A stretch of 64,000 nucleotides of DNA from Chamaecyparis obtusa (GCA_027943335.1 BSBK01006397.1:253001-317000); one strand, 5' to 3'; shown: positions 11,936-23,234, counted from the first letter of the stretch. Notes: generated from the letters alone by a model not told the origin. Program-made: numbers and translations.

Positions 11936-11968
11936 TTAGCTTTGATACATTCGCCTTGATACATTTGA

Positions 11969-12017
11969 CAAGGGCACGACCTTGTGGTCGTGGGTTTGAG
12001 CCCCACGGTGGGCGCCA
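11969..12017 (-). other. Primer-binding site of E1: extended tRNA-Lys 3' copy
   Basis: On the plus strand this is nearly the 3' part of a plant tRNA-Lys(CUU), as I remember that tRNA. It has an anticodon-stem-like caagg (11969-11973) and ccttg (11980-11984), variable loop, T stem gtggg/cccac (11990-11994, 12002-12006) with loop tttgagc, acceptor strand ggtgggc (12007-12013), discriminator g and CCA (12015-12017). It lies four bases from the LTR start at 12022, the usual primer-site position. Only 18 nt are needed for priming; tRNA likeness covers nearly 50. One base of the T loop (11997) differs from my reference. It is not a tRNA gene: the 5' half is absent. Confidence 0.75.
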
Positions 12018-12021
12018 AAAA

Positions 12022-13018
12022 TGTACACACAAAAGTAGTGCACTTCTCTAAGTCATTACATCAAAGGAAATCCATGAAAGAGAAACCTTCAATAGCGACC
12101 TAGAGCTCTCTATGTATGGGGTTGCAAGATTGTAAAATTGCTCTCAGTTAGAGCTATTAAGCTAATGACCTTGCTAGTCAACCACACAATGAGAGATTCA
12201 AGTGAAGACAAGGGCAAGAGTGCCAATATCTCTAATGAAATCAATACGAATGCAATGCAATGCAACCTATATGAGTATGCAAATTACTCTATGAAAGTGC
12301 AAGTACACATTATGCTATGAAAGGAAAGTACAAAGGATTACAACCTTCCTAATTAGGTTATGTGAGATTAATCTATTGCATAAAAAAGAAATCTAAGCTA
12401 AGAATGCCATTGTCATGCAACTATGAAAGAAAATATGAAACTAGATGAAATGCAACAAAAGGCTTCAAAGCTTGGATGCAGAAGTGTCTTCAAAGAAAGC
12501 TCCAAATAGACCTAGAAAACTTGCAGCATAACAATAGCATAAAACATGAATCCCCAAATGAGGAAGAGAGCTCTTCTTTTATAGGAAATGAGAAAAAATG
12601 GACCATAAAGATTAAGAGGCAAAAGATTTAATCAACGGTGGAGCATCAAAGAGGAGCAATCCATGTGCACAAATATCCTCCAATGAGAAAATAAGAGTTG
12701 ACTTTTGTGTCCATATAAGACAAAAAGTACTTTTCTTCTTTTTATAAAATAAGAATAATGCTTTATTTGTGCAACTTAGGATAAGAAGAAAAGTGGGGAT
12801 TTTTTATTTATTAAAAGGGGAGGAAATATTCCTTTTAATAAATAAAGACTTAGGATAAAATGGTTAGCCCAAGGAATAATCAAAAATGATAAAATAAGAT
12901 TTGATCAAGGAAATTGATATAATTGATAAAATGCTAATTTTTGAAAATATTGATTCAGGGATTTGATAAATTGTTGAATGGGGGCCCAAAGTCTAGGTGA
13001 CCATTTTAGGGTGCAACA
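12022..13018 (-). repeat. 5' LTR of gypsy E1
   Basis: Begins TGTACACAC and ends GTGCAACA on the plus strand (997 bp), with the primer site directly on the left. It shares long segments with the paired LTRs at 54673-56532 and, more weakly, with the E2 LTR at 45853-46754, so all belong to one family. The right end joins LINE-1 ORF1. Confidence 0.85.
12575..12584 (-). promoter_or_regulatory. TATA box in E1 LTR
   Basis: Minus strand reads CCTATAAAAG. The same TATAAAAG core sits at the matching place in both LTRs of the 54.7-56.5 kb pair (about 55147-55157 and 56087-56096), which supports a transcription role. No start site can be read from sequence alone. Confidence 0.5.
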
Positions 13019-14360
13019 CATAGGTCTTAGGCCAAATATAGATTTGGTCAGAATCTTTGCTAAGAAAAAGTGGGATTTAAAAGGATAGGTTGAGGTTATG
13101 GCTATGGCCAAAGGTTTTATGTCTTTTGATTTTTCCTACCCTGAGGACTACTCAAAGATTCTCTGTGTGGGAAATCGGTCGATGGGGAAATCCACTCTCA
13201 TCCTTCAGAAATGGACCTTTAATCTAGATCTCAATAATGACTTCTTGACCTAGGCCCCAGTCTAGATAAGGCTTCCAGAACTTCCCCTGGAATACTGGCA
13301 CGAAGATTTTTTTGATGGCATTACCAGTTCTTTTGGGCAGTTGCTTTCTATTGATCCCATTACAGCAGTCAAGAAAAGACTCACCTATGCCAGAATATGT
13401 GTGGGGGTGGTTGAAGCACAGGATATGCTAGAAGTGATTGAGTTCCAATCAAGATTGGGGAGGTGGGTGCAGCAGATAGACTATGAAAATGTGCCTTTCG
13501 CCTGCTTCCACTGCAAAAAGGCAGAACACAAGGCCAAAATGTGCCCTATTTTCATAGAGAAGGAAAAAGCTTGCAAGGCCCAAATCAAGCAAGGGAAAAG
13601 AAAAGAGACCCATAATCAACAAAAAGGACTGAATCAAGTTGAAGGACCCAAGAAGGTGTGGAAGGAGAAAGCCCCTAATGGAAATAACCCTGAGGTTGAA
13701 CCTCAAGAGGAGTGTCCCAAGGAAAAAATGGGGAACCTTCCTGATCACCAGTGTTTGGAAGGAAAGAAAATCAATGAGAACAAGGAACAACAAAAGACCT
13801 AGAGGGAAAGTGGAAATAGGGAAAAGGAAGATGGTGAAGCTAGCCCTATTATCCAAGCTATCACTATTGAGGTGGGGGATAAAGGAGGCAGGACCCTCCC
13901 TGAGGAAGGGGAGATTATAGTGGAGGAAATTAAAGAGGATTCCTTTGTTCCAGCCACCTAGGAGATTGGGGGAACTGATGAGGTGCAGGGCCCTTCTTTT
14001 TCAGAGGAATCATATTTAAGCAGAAGCACGTGGGCTTCTCCAAGGAAGATTAATAGAATCCTTGAGCTAGTATCTGCCTCTTCTCCAGGACAAATATCTA
14101 GAATGGAGGCTCTTTTTGATAGCTGCAAAGATGACAATGTGGGACTTTGGATATCAGTGAAGAAAAAGAAAAATAGTAGGGACCCATCACCAGTTTCTCC
14201 TACTACAACAAGGAGAAGAGCTAAAGCTGACATAGGAAGTAAGTCCAGTACCCTAGGAAGGTGGAGCAAGAATCAAATTAGAAAGGAAAAAACAAGAAGA
14301 AACATTGCAGATGGGACTCAAAAAACCATGCAGGAAACATATCCCCAAAAGAAATTATGA
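13019..14360 (+). pseudogene. LINE-1 ORF1 protein (DUF4283 plus zinc knuckle), 5' truncated
   Basis: RNA-binding ORF1 protein of plant L1. One frame runs throughout. The DUF4283-like part is at 13040-13430 (KWDLKG.VEVMAMAKGFMSFDFS, SKILCVGN, STLILQKWTFNLDL, IRLPELPLEYWHEDFFDGI). A CCHC knuckle follows, FACFHCKKAEHKAKMCP, at about 13497-13548, with Glu where Gly is usual. The C-terminal part is Lys/Glu rich. Five in-frame premature stops are all TAG (near 13086, 13250, 13263, 13800, 13960). It ends in TGA at 14358-14360, overlapping the ORF2 start as ATGA. The N-terminus is removed by the E1 LTR. Confidence 0.85.
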
Positions 14361-17300
14361 AGATCATATCTTGGAACATTCGTGGAATCAATGGAATCCA
14401 CAAATAGGAAATTGTTAGGAATATGATTAGGGATCATAGGCTAGAAATATTTTTGATTCAGGAAACAAAAATGAAGAAGGAGAAGATGGAAAGCATTATT
14501 TTAAATAAAGGGATGAAGATTGCAGCTACTGATTCTGAGGGTGCTTTAGGAGGTTTGTTAGTGATATGGAAGGACAAATTAACTACATATATCATTTTTG
14601 ATGAAGGTAACATTTTTCTTATTCAATTCAAAAATCTCAAGGATCAGGAAAGCTGGTTCGTTATGAATATCTACGCCTCAAACACAAATAATGGTAGAAG
14701 GAACTATTGGAATAAAATAAGTAATCTGATGACCAAGTTGGGAGATTCTAAGGGCATTATTATGGGAGATTTCAATACTCCCCTTTTGGCCACTGAGAAG
14801 TTAGGTGGGCTCCCTCCAGACCTGGAAAGAAAACAACATTTGGCTGATTTGATCAATGACCTGGCTCTCATGGATGTCGAGTTAGGAGGTGGAAAGTTTA
14901 CTTGGTCTAATAGAAGAATTGGGACGGATTGTATTCAGGTTAGGATGGACAGAGCTCTTATTACTTTGGATTGGATGAACCATTATCACTGCAAACTTTC
15001 CTCTTTGGTGAGACTTGGTTCTGATCACTCGCCTATTGCTCTCACCTTAGATTCTTGCAATAGGAAAAAGGATTTCCCTTTCAGATTTGAGAAGATGTGG
15101 TCTGCTCACCCTGGTCTTTCTGACAAAATTAGAAAATGGTGGGGCATTGATGTGGAAGGCACAACTATGTATAAGGTGGCTAAGAAACTAAAAAATATTA
15201 AAATGGAAATCAGAAAGTGGAACAAAAAGGACTTTGGGAACATTTTAATGTCTAAGGAAAGGATGATGGCGGATCTTACTGAGGTGCAAGAAGAGATTCA
15301 GAACATGGGGTATGATGAAAGTAGGATGAATGTTGAAAAGACTATTCTAGCTGATCTTCACAACATTGTGGGCAAAGAGGAAATTTTTTGGAGGTAGAGG
15401 TCTAGATCGGTGTGGTTAAAGGAAGGGGACAAAAAATCTAGATTCTTCCACCTATCTACTATGAAACATGGGGCTGCCAATAGAATTAGTGCTATTAAAA
15501 AGGGGGATGATACCATTGGGGAAGACAAAGAGATTGTTAAGGAAGCAATTAGGTATTTCTCTGCTATCCTTACCAAAGAGATCAACTTGGGAGAAGAGGA
15601 CCAGGTGGATATTCTCAAGACCATTCCAAGTGTGATTACTGCTAGCCAGAACAGGTCTTTGGTGGCTATTCCAAAAATTGATGAAATCAAGGAGGCTATC
15701 TTCTCTCTACCTACTAAGAAGGCTCATGGCCCTGATGGTTTCCCCACTTTTTTTTTCCAAATGTATTGGGAAGTTATTAAAGATGACCTTGTCAAAGCGG
15801 TTCAAGAATTTTTTGGTGCCAAATGCTTGCTTAAAGAGATCAATGCTACTTTTCTGGTTTTGATTCCCAAAGTCACAAGTGCAGATTCTTTTGAAATTTC
15901 AGGCCTATTAGTCTTTGCAACTCTTTTTACAAGATTTTTTCAAAATTTTTAACCAATAGAATTATCAAATTTCTTCCGCGGATTATTGCCCCTCAACAAA
16001 CGGGTTTTGTCCCTGGTAGACAAATCCTTGATTCTATCATTGTCATGCATGAGGTTATCCATTCTTTAGAGGAAGGTAAAAAGGATGGTTTCCTGCTCAA
16101 ACTTGATTTGTCTAAGGCCTATGAGAGGGTGGATTGGATGTTCCTGGATAAAGTTCTTGAAGCTTTTGGTTTCAATGATAAAACAAGAAAGACTATATCT
16201 CAACTGATCTCCAACCCCACTTTTGTGGTGATGGTTAATGGTTCTCCCTCTAATTTCTTTAAATCTTCTAGGGGGCTTAGGTAAGGGGATCCCCTCTCTC
16301 CGATCCTCTTCATCATTCTGTAAAAATGCTTGGGAAGACTCATTCATGATAAAAGGAGTAGAGGTGATATTTCTAGGTTAAGACCATCTTCTGGACCCCT
16401 GATTTTCTCTCATCAGCAATTTGTGGATGACACCATCTTAGAGGGAGAGGCTTCGATAAAAGAAGCCAAAAATGTGAAGTCCATTCTCAATACTTATTCT
16501 AATGCCACGGGCCAACTCATTAACTGGAGCAAGAGTTCGATTTTCTTTGTTAACACCCCTAAGGGCTGATAGAGGAAAATTGCTGGTATTTTGGGTTGTA
16601 GTATTGGTTCTCTCCCTTCTTCATATTTGGGGCTCTCTATGGGGTCCAAACCTCCTAACCTCTTCTAGAATAATCTCATTGACAGGTTCAACAAAAAATT
16701 GGCGGGCTGGAAAGGCATTACTCTAAGTCAGGTTGGAAAAGTTCTACTGATCAAATCTACTTTGCAGAATTTGCCTACTTATGCTTTAAGCCTGTTCTCT
16801 ATTCCTTCCAAAGTGGCTGATACTTTGGAGTCTATTCAAAGGAAGTTTCTGTGGGCTAGTCCTAAAGGTAATAAGAAGCACCTGTTGGTGGCTTGGGAGA
16901 ATATCTGTAGACCCAAAAAGCAGGGGGGTTTGGGGATTAGGAATCTGAAGCAGTTCAATAGGGCCCTGCAAGCTAAACAGATATGGAGGATCTTTAACTC
17001 CAAGGGGGAATGGAGGGATATTTTGAAGGATAAGTATTCTACCAATACCAACTTCAAGCAGTTCATCAACAGAGACTATGACCCAAGGGGTTCCAACATT
17101 TGGAATGGCAACCTAAAGACTAAAGGCTTAGCCACTAAGAAGGCAAAATGGAAACTTGGTAATGGGGAAGATATTAATTTATGGCATGATGATTGGCTAA
17201 GACTAGGGCCCTTATGGAACATTGAGCCATATAATAAATGGGTGATAATATGTATGGAAAGATTTGGTTGCAAAGTGAGCAACTACAGGGTCAATGATGA

Positions 17301-18486
17301 ATGGGTGAACCTGACCGAGATATCCCAGGAGCTTAAGCTGCTGATGGAAATGATTAGGAATATCCCTCTGTCCCTCAACAAGGATGCCATTATTTGGGGG
17401 GCTACTAAGGATGGCAACTACACTATGGCTTCGGGCTACGAAACTATACAAAACTTTGTAACAATCCCCGTCTAGGCCAAAGCCTGGCCTGGCCTTATTC
17501 CCAAAATCAACATTTTTTTATGGATAATGCTTCAAAACCATATTTTGACGGTGGAAAACCTTACCAAGAGGGGTCATCTGATGCCTAATAAATGCATCCT
17601 CTGCAAAAAGCATAGTGAAAGTGTAGACCACATCTTCATTCACTACCATTTCACCAAAGACATTTGGTCTTATTTCCTGTCTTTCTTCAAGTTGACCTGG
17701 GTTTTTCCCAACAACATGAGGGATCTCTTTGAACAATGGCATTGTGGGGTGATTGGAGATGTGAACAAGGGCTTATGGGATTGGTCTCTGCCTCATCTCT
17801 GTTGGGGGGTGTGGAAGGAGCGGAACAACCAAATTTTTAGGGAGAAAGAAACCAATACTAAAGTGGTTTTCCACAAAAGCCTTAACGCTCTGTTAGAGAA
17901 CTATACTATCATTAAAGGGTGTAACCCTCTTCTCATCATAAAGGATAATGATAGAAATAGAAGGGAGGACTGCAGATGGACTCTCCCACCTGAGGGCTGG
18001 TGTAAAGCTAACTTTGATGGGGCTGCTAAAGGCAACCCTGGCTAGGCTGGGGTTGGTGGCATCATCATAAATGAACATGGAAAAGGAATGATTGCTATTT
18101 CGGTTCCTCTGGGGGTGCAAACTAATCACTATGCAGAGGTGATTGTGGCCCATCAAACTATCAAACTTGCTCAGGATATAGGAGTCAAAAAATTGTGGCT
18201 GGAAGGAGACTCAAAGAATATAATAGATTGTCTTAATGAGAAAAATGAGCCTACTTGGATGATTGTGAATATCATTGATGAGAGCATTCAGCTTCTTAAG
18301 TCCTTTGACAGTGTCTATGTGGCTCATGAGTACAGGGAAGCAAACCAAGTGACTGACAAGCTAGCCAACTGGGCAGTCAGGAAAGATGAGATGAAAAGAT
18401 GGATGGACGGACATAATATTCTACTTGAAATCAAAGATTTAATTGAAAGGGAGAGGATCCCAGGTAGATTGGGAAACATTAAATGA
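14357..18486 (+). pseudogene. LINE-1 ORF2: endonuclease, reverse transcriptase, RNase H
   Basis: Start ATG 14357 (MKIISWNIRGI). Endonuclease: QET near 14460, IIMGDFNTP near 14760, GSDHSP near 15020. RT: KKAHGPDGFP (15720), LDLSKAYERVDW (16100), a GDPLSP block (16285) and FVDD (16420-16432, the usual FADD place). Zinc region: CILCKKHSESVDHIFIHY (17595-17650). RNase H: ANFDGAAKGNPG (18010), LWLEGDSKNIID (18195), EYREANQVTDKLANWA (18330). A single one-base deletion near 15892 shifts frame; every later block is in the new frame. Stops at 14402, 15395, 16282, 16321, 16567-16572, 16672, 17473 and 18043 (approximate) are mainly TAG. The family is plant L1 with a C-terminal RNase H. Confidence 0.9.
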
Positions 18487-18527
18487 TAATAATGAAAGTT
18501 TATGTTTTGTGAGATATGGGCTGAAAA

Positions 18528-20579
18528 ATGATGTGTAAGTATGATAAGCAAAGTATGAAACACCTTAGTAATTGTCATCATCGCACTTTGAGGCCCGTTT
18601 TTGGGTATAATTTTCATGAGGTTAAAAGAAGGATCGAGAATACTATTCATATCATTTGGAATCAAGTTTCAAAAGACATTGCTACTAGGAGAAAAGATTA
18701 TAGAGAGAATGATAAAATGGTGGGGGAAAGACACAAGAGGGAACCAGAGGATGAAGCTGATAAGTGGCATCAGCGCTCTAAGGTGTGGAGTATTTTGAGT
18801 AAAGGTGAAGTTACTATGTTCATGGAATGGCTTCATGGGTGGAAACCCTCTGTTACCCACACCATGGTTAAGAAGTGGAATGAGGGGAGTGTCAAAATTG
18901 ATGGGGTGGATTTCACTGTGATAGAGGAGGTTATTTCTGGGGTTATGGGTATCCCCATTATTGGGAAGAAATTCTACAGAGACAGGTGCATTTCGGGTCA
19001 GGTGGTGATGGAATTTGCCAAAGGTGTGGAGGAAAAGAAGGCTCTTGTGAAGAAAAGTACCTACTACCTACTGAAGTCCATTAAACTATTGTGGAGGTTT
19101 GTGTCGAGTGTGATTACCAAGTACATTTCCCTGGACATGAGATTTGACCGCATCTACTCCTACCACTTCGTGCTTCTTAACCATTTTAGGTCTGGGGCTA
19201 AGATTTCTATTCCCTTTTTCCTATATTCATCTATCAATGAGAATATCAATGACTATAGGGAGAAGCCTATTGGTAACCCTGCTTTCCATGAGGGGCTTTT
19301 GTTGTTAATTTATGAAATTTTAAAGGCAAGAAATATAGGGAAAGAAATTAAGCATAGGAAGGTGGGAAAGGAGGCTATTGATGCAGAGGTTGAATCAGGA
19401 GAAGAAGAGTATATCCTATCTAATACTAAGGAAAGCCAAGATATGCATTCGGACATGGATGAGATGGCTTCCCCTCAGACCAAAAAGGGGAAAAATAAAA
19501 TCAAAATGGAGAAGATGGAGAAAAAGGAGACTCTCGACCCTAATCAGGGCATTGAGATCTTGTTCGATAGAGATTACAATGAGGAGGTGAAGGGTATGGA
19601 TACAGAGGGTGAAAGTGCTGATGAGGAGGAAGATACTTTTTGTGAAGAAGAAGAAAATAAGGAGAAAAAGGGTGGAAAGAGAACCATTACTATTAAGATG
19701 CATGTGGACAGAGAGGAGGTTTCTGCTGAGAAACCTTTTGGGAGGCTGAATAAAAGGAAGGATACTAAAGATGATTCAAAGGAGGAAAGGCAGGAGGAAG
19801 GGAAGGATAGCGAAGAGGAAGAGGAGAATCAGGGGAGAGAGGATGAGAATGAGTAGGGCTTTGATGAATATGGGTCTGGCCAGTACACTTGCAAGATTTC
19901 AGGCAAAGACAAGAGTGTGGTTTGGAGGAATTTTGATAATGTCTCTGTCAGGATGGGTCTAAAGAGGGAAATGATGAAAACTTTGGTTAAGGAGAATAAG
20001 GAGGGAAAAATTCAAATGGAGGCGCTTATTGATCCTACCCTAGTTATTTTGAGCGACATCGCTAAAGAAAACCCTTAGATGGATGTGCTCAACAATGCTA
20101 AAAATAGTGTTATTGATAGCTATCAAACTACTAAATGGACATATCATGAAATCCAGGAGCTAAAATACAGGGTGGGCAGACTGGACAGGGAGAATTGCAA
20201 CAACAAGAGTAGGAATACTGAGGAGAAGAATGATATGGAAAATAGAGTGGAGGAAGTGAAGAGTAGAGTTCAAAGCATGGAGGGTACCTTGCGAAAAATT
20301 GCTAAACAAAGCTACAACATTCTTAAAGCTTCTAACGAAAACAAAAAGGTGTCGATTAGCAAAATTGAGGAACACAAGGGTAGTAAGGAGGAAGACAAGT
20401 ATCCTAATAGTGGAAAAGATAAGTCTCTTGAGGAAGGACTGAGGAAGAGGACCAGATCCAGCACAATGAAAAAGGACACCCAAGAACTTGATAAAGATCT
20501 TTCAGACCTTAAGGAGGTGGTTGGTAGGGTGTCCGAGCTTGAGATTCGTGCGGTGGAGATTCTCAGAGAATTTTCCTGA
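18528..20579 (+). pseudogene. Third ORF of LINE-1: unknown globular domain plus coiled coil
   Basis: A 684-codon frame beginning 42 bp after the ORF2 stop, broken only by TAG at 19854-19856 and 20076-20078. Residues about 85-275 look globular (FMEWLHGWKPS, KIDGVDFTVIEEVISGVMGIP, KFYRDRCISG, RIYSYHFVLLNHFRSG, ISIPFFLYSSI). Residues 280-470 are very rich in Glu, Lys and Asp. Residues 518-684 look like coiled coil (heptad-like ELKYRVGRLDRE, MENRVEEVKSRVQSMEGTL). I do not recognise the family with confidence; the first part is distantly reminiscent of transposon-associated plant proteins of unknown function. ORF2 carries a frameshift while this frame does not. The true start could be upstream, since a TGA lies just before the ATG pair. 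It could be a separate retroposon, but no tail lies between it and ORF2. Confidence 0.6.
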
Positions 20580-20751
20580 GCTGTTCTCCTGGCTTTGGGC
20601 TTTTCCTAGTTTTTTGTTCTGTCCCTGGTACCATTTTCTAGTTTTTTGCTTGCTGTCGGTTGGGGACTGTTGTTTTTTAATTGTGACTATTTTGTTGTTG
20701 CTACTTTTAATGCTTTATCTATGTTAAACTTTTAATGTTGTAAGGGTTTCA

Positions 20752-20786
20752 GGGCCCCATTAAAACCTATTTTCCTTAATAAAAAA
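20752..20786 (+). other. LINE-1 3' tail
   Basis: The motif gggccccattaaaacc, then tattttccttaat and a run of six A. A near match ends the retroposon at 40146-41523 on the opposite strand (gggcccattcaaaacctatt, then ttttccattaat). A common 3' end is the part a LINE RT recognises in stringent LINE families. Confidence 0.6.
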
Positions 20787-22292
20787 CACAATGAAAGTAG
20801 AATTTATTTCCTTCAACAATCGTCTGGAACCAAAGAATTCCTTGACCACATCAGAAACATCCTTACCAACAATATTCCAAAAGGATTGAAAAAATAACAT
20901 AGGAAATCCATCAAGGCCATGCACTTTCTCCCCCTCAAAAGAAAAAGAAAAAAACCTATTTTATCTCTTTAGTCAACGGGATAGCAATCAGGGCCACGTT
21001 ATGCTCCTTCATCAAAATAGGACTAGCAAGAAGAAGTGAGTTTTGGTCATCCAAACTTAGTTTAGAATCAACTGAATGGAGAGATGAAAAGAATCTAATA
21101 GTTTCTACTTGAATATCCTCATCATTTTCCAATCTCCCCTGCTCTGCCATAATGCTGAAGATTCTATTTTCCACCTTATGTTTGAGGGAACTCATATGGA
21201 AATATCTAGTATTTCTATGTCTCGTCAAAGGCCAAAGGGCTCGAGACCGCTGCTTCCGGAATACTTCCTCCTTAGAAATAATATAATGATATTACACTAG
21301 GACCTCATTCTCTTTTTTCATGGTCTCAGCACTGTAGCCTTCCAATTGGATAATATTTTGGATATCATTCGACTCCATTTGGATAGTAGCCTTAGATTGA
21401 AAAATGTACCCAAAGGTCTCCTTATTCCACTTCCTTATTCTATCCTTATCCTATCTGATTTTTTTAGCCACTTTGAACATGGCAGACCCCTCAATGTTTA
21501 CATTCCACTAGGATCTGATACAGTCTTCTAGATTAGGATGAAAAAACTACATTTTCTCAAACTAAAAGGGAAATTTCTCTTGCTACTTATTGACTCAGCC
21601 ACAAAAGAAATATGAAAATGGTTTGAGCTGATTCTAAATAAATTCGAAAGAGAATAGTGATATGATAGAATCCAGTCTTGTGAAATCAAAGCATGATCCA
21701 ACCTAAATTGAATTAATTCATTCTCCACCCTTCTATTGCTCTAGGTAAAGTTTTCCCCCTAGATATCTACATCCAATAAAGCTTGGTTATTGATAAAGTC
21801 CATAAGTTCCAGGCTACTATTCAATTGGATTTCAGATCCACCAAACTTCTTATTATCTTTGAGTGAGGTATTAAAATATCCCGTGATCAACCAACAATCA
21901 CCAAGAAAGGTCTTCCTATAAGAAACCAACCTATTCCAAAATTTGACTCTAGCACTTCTAGTGTTAGGGGCATAGATTTTACTAATAATCCAGGCGAAAC
22001 CATATTTAACATGTTGAAAAAAAATATTAACATTATTATCTTTAGCACTAATTACTTCACCTTTAATGTGATTTAGGTTCCAAAACACAATAGTACCTCC
22101 CGAGGTTCCCTCTGAATTGTAACCTACAACTCCATAATTTTTTAAAACTTTGATCCTTTCAACCTTATCTCTTGTAATTTTGGCTTCCTGGATAAGGAAA
22201 ATGTCCTATTTATGATCCCTACCAATATTCCTAAGCACATCCTACTTATGAGATCCATTAAGCCCTCTAATGTTCCATGAGATAATCTTCAT
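20787..22292 (-). pseudogene. LINE-2 ORF2: endonuclease and start of RT
   Basis: Starts MKIISWNIRGL at 22292. The endonuclease part shows ITGYFNTSL (22088-21759 stretch; Tyr replaces the Asp of the usual GDFN) and a later DHALISQDW and NHFHISF block (21528-21728). The linker to RT (HRNTRYFHMSSLKHKVENRI, then LIAIPLTKEI) is at 20956-21228. Several stops and frame changes. Clearly related to LINE-1 ORF2, but more decayed. Confidence 0.75.
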
Positions 22293-22331
22293 TTATTAGA
22301 TGGGGAACAAACCTCCTAGATGGTAAGTTAT

Positions 22332-23222
22332 TTACCATCTACTATATATATTATGTTTACTCTCCAGTTCTATGAGTTTTATGTTGGTAGGCCTACCCAA
22401 GCCTCCTTTTGGAGTTCCAACATCTTCTTTTAATGTGTTATGAGTCGTAACCCCACACTGGGAGGAACTTGAATGTTGGATTTCCATTCCTCTAGTTCCA
22501 ACTCCTACGAATGATCCTTCCCTCCTTCCTTGCTTTCTTTCCATTGTCATCCATAGATCCATACCAAAAATCCCCTCTTCCTTATTGAACTGGTTCTCCT
22601 CATTTCCCAAGATGTCCCTCTAGAGAAGACCAACACCCTCAAGGGAAGGATAAGTAGATTTAACATATTCCTAAGATCCTTGGGAATCCATATATGAAGA
22701 TTTCAGCAAGTCTTTAGACCCTAGAATATTACATGACTAACCATCCTCAAATTCATGACCTTTCTTGCTAATCTCTTCCTCTTGTTGCAAATCTGCAACC
22801 CTTGATGGCACATCTTGTTGATGACTATCCTTTGTTGGAGATCCCACACTTTTAGCTATCCCACCTTCCTCCAAGGGTTGAATGGGTACCTAGGTACCCA
22901 CTATCGGGTCATCCTCCTTCTTCAGTTCTTTGGAGGGGTGGATAAGCATAGCTTCCTCATTTTTTATCCTTTGAGTCTTCCCCTCAGGAGAAGGATGTGA
23001 AGAAACTCCATTATTTTTATCATTAGTTGTCTGAGATTCTTGATTTTTAGGGGCTTTTTGTTGTTCCAAACTTTCTTTTGTTCAATCCTTTTTGTGTTCT
23101 TTAATTTATTGGTAGGCTTCTCCTTATCTAACCTTTGAGGGTATTTTTTGGCCTAGTGCCCATCTTCTTACAAATAAAATATGCAAATGGTAAAGATTCA
23201 AATTCTACTATTTGCACACAAA
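22332..23222 (-). pseudogene. LINE-2 ORF1, C-terminal half
   Basis: A polar, Lys/Glu/Ser-rich frame. At 23130-23215 a degraded zinc knuckle is visible (FAYFICKKMG..., with Tyr for the first Cys). The DUF4283 region is missing; similarity fades near 23222, where the copy appears 5' truncated. The 92-residue open stretch at 22332-22610 is its most C-terminal part. Confidence 0.55.
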
Positions 23223-23234
23223 AAAACAAATGTT

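Larger units (their letters stand above)
1..13018 (-). mobile_element. Ty3/gypsy retrotransposon E1 (Tat-like), 3' LTR missing at window edge
   Basis: Element read on the minus strand. Order from its 5' side: LTR (12022-13018), tRNA-Lys-type primer site, leader, gag start at 9356, protease, G-patch, reverse transcriptase, RNase H, a second RNase H, integrase ending at 1506, then 3' noncoding DNA running off the left edge. Reading frames line up so that gag and pol form a single frame broken by only about three frame changes (near 8.08, 5.34 and 3.5 kb) plus scattered stops. RT before integrase defines Ty3/gypsy. The second RNase H between the first RNase H and integrase is a known mark of the Tat lineage. 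The LTR right end (13018) abuts LINE-1 ORF1 sequence, so E1 landed in that LINE; the 5 bp after it (13019-13023) would be the target duplication, but the other copy is outside the window. Confidence 0.9.
13019..20786 (+). mobile_element. LINE-1: L1-type non-LTR retrotransposon, 5' end cut by E1
   Basis: Contains ORF1 (13019-14360), ORF2 (14357-18486: endonuclease, RT, zinc region, RNase H), a third long ORF (18528-20579) and a 3' tail ending in ttaataaaaaa at 20786. Right after the tail, sequence switches to the interior of LINE-2 RT on the opposite strand, so LINE-1 inserted into LINE-2. The 5' end is lost to the E1 LTR and no target duplication can be checked. Decay is mild: one frameshift and mainly TAG stops. 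Confidence 0.85.
20787..23222 (-). mobile_element. LINE-2, fragment interrupted by LINE-1
   Basis: Minus-strand L1-type copy. Its ORF2 runs from the ATG at 22292 to 20787, where it breaks inside the RT (at the KEIN-S-T-F-type stretch) exactly at the LINE-1 tail. ORF1 remnants extend to about 23222. The rest of its RT would be expected left of the LINE-1 5' end and is not in the window. Confidence 0.75.

Noticed and set aside
11969..12017. A tRNA-Lys gene
   Set aside because: Only the 3' part is present, the D arm and 5' acceptor strand are absent, and CCA is encoded. Position beside the LTR shows a primer site.
13019..20579. TAG reassigned to an amino acid, because nearly all internal stops are TAG
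   Set aside because: TAA, TGA and a frameshift also occur, and the TAG positions correspond to both Gln and Trp, which fits C-to-T decay and not a code change.
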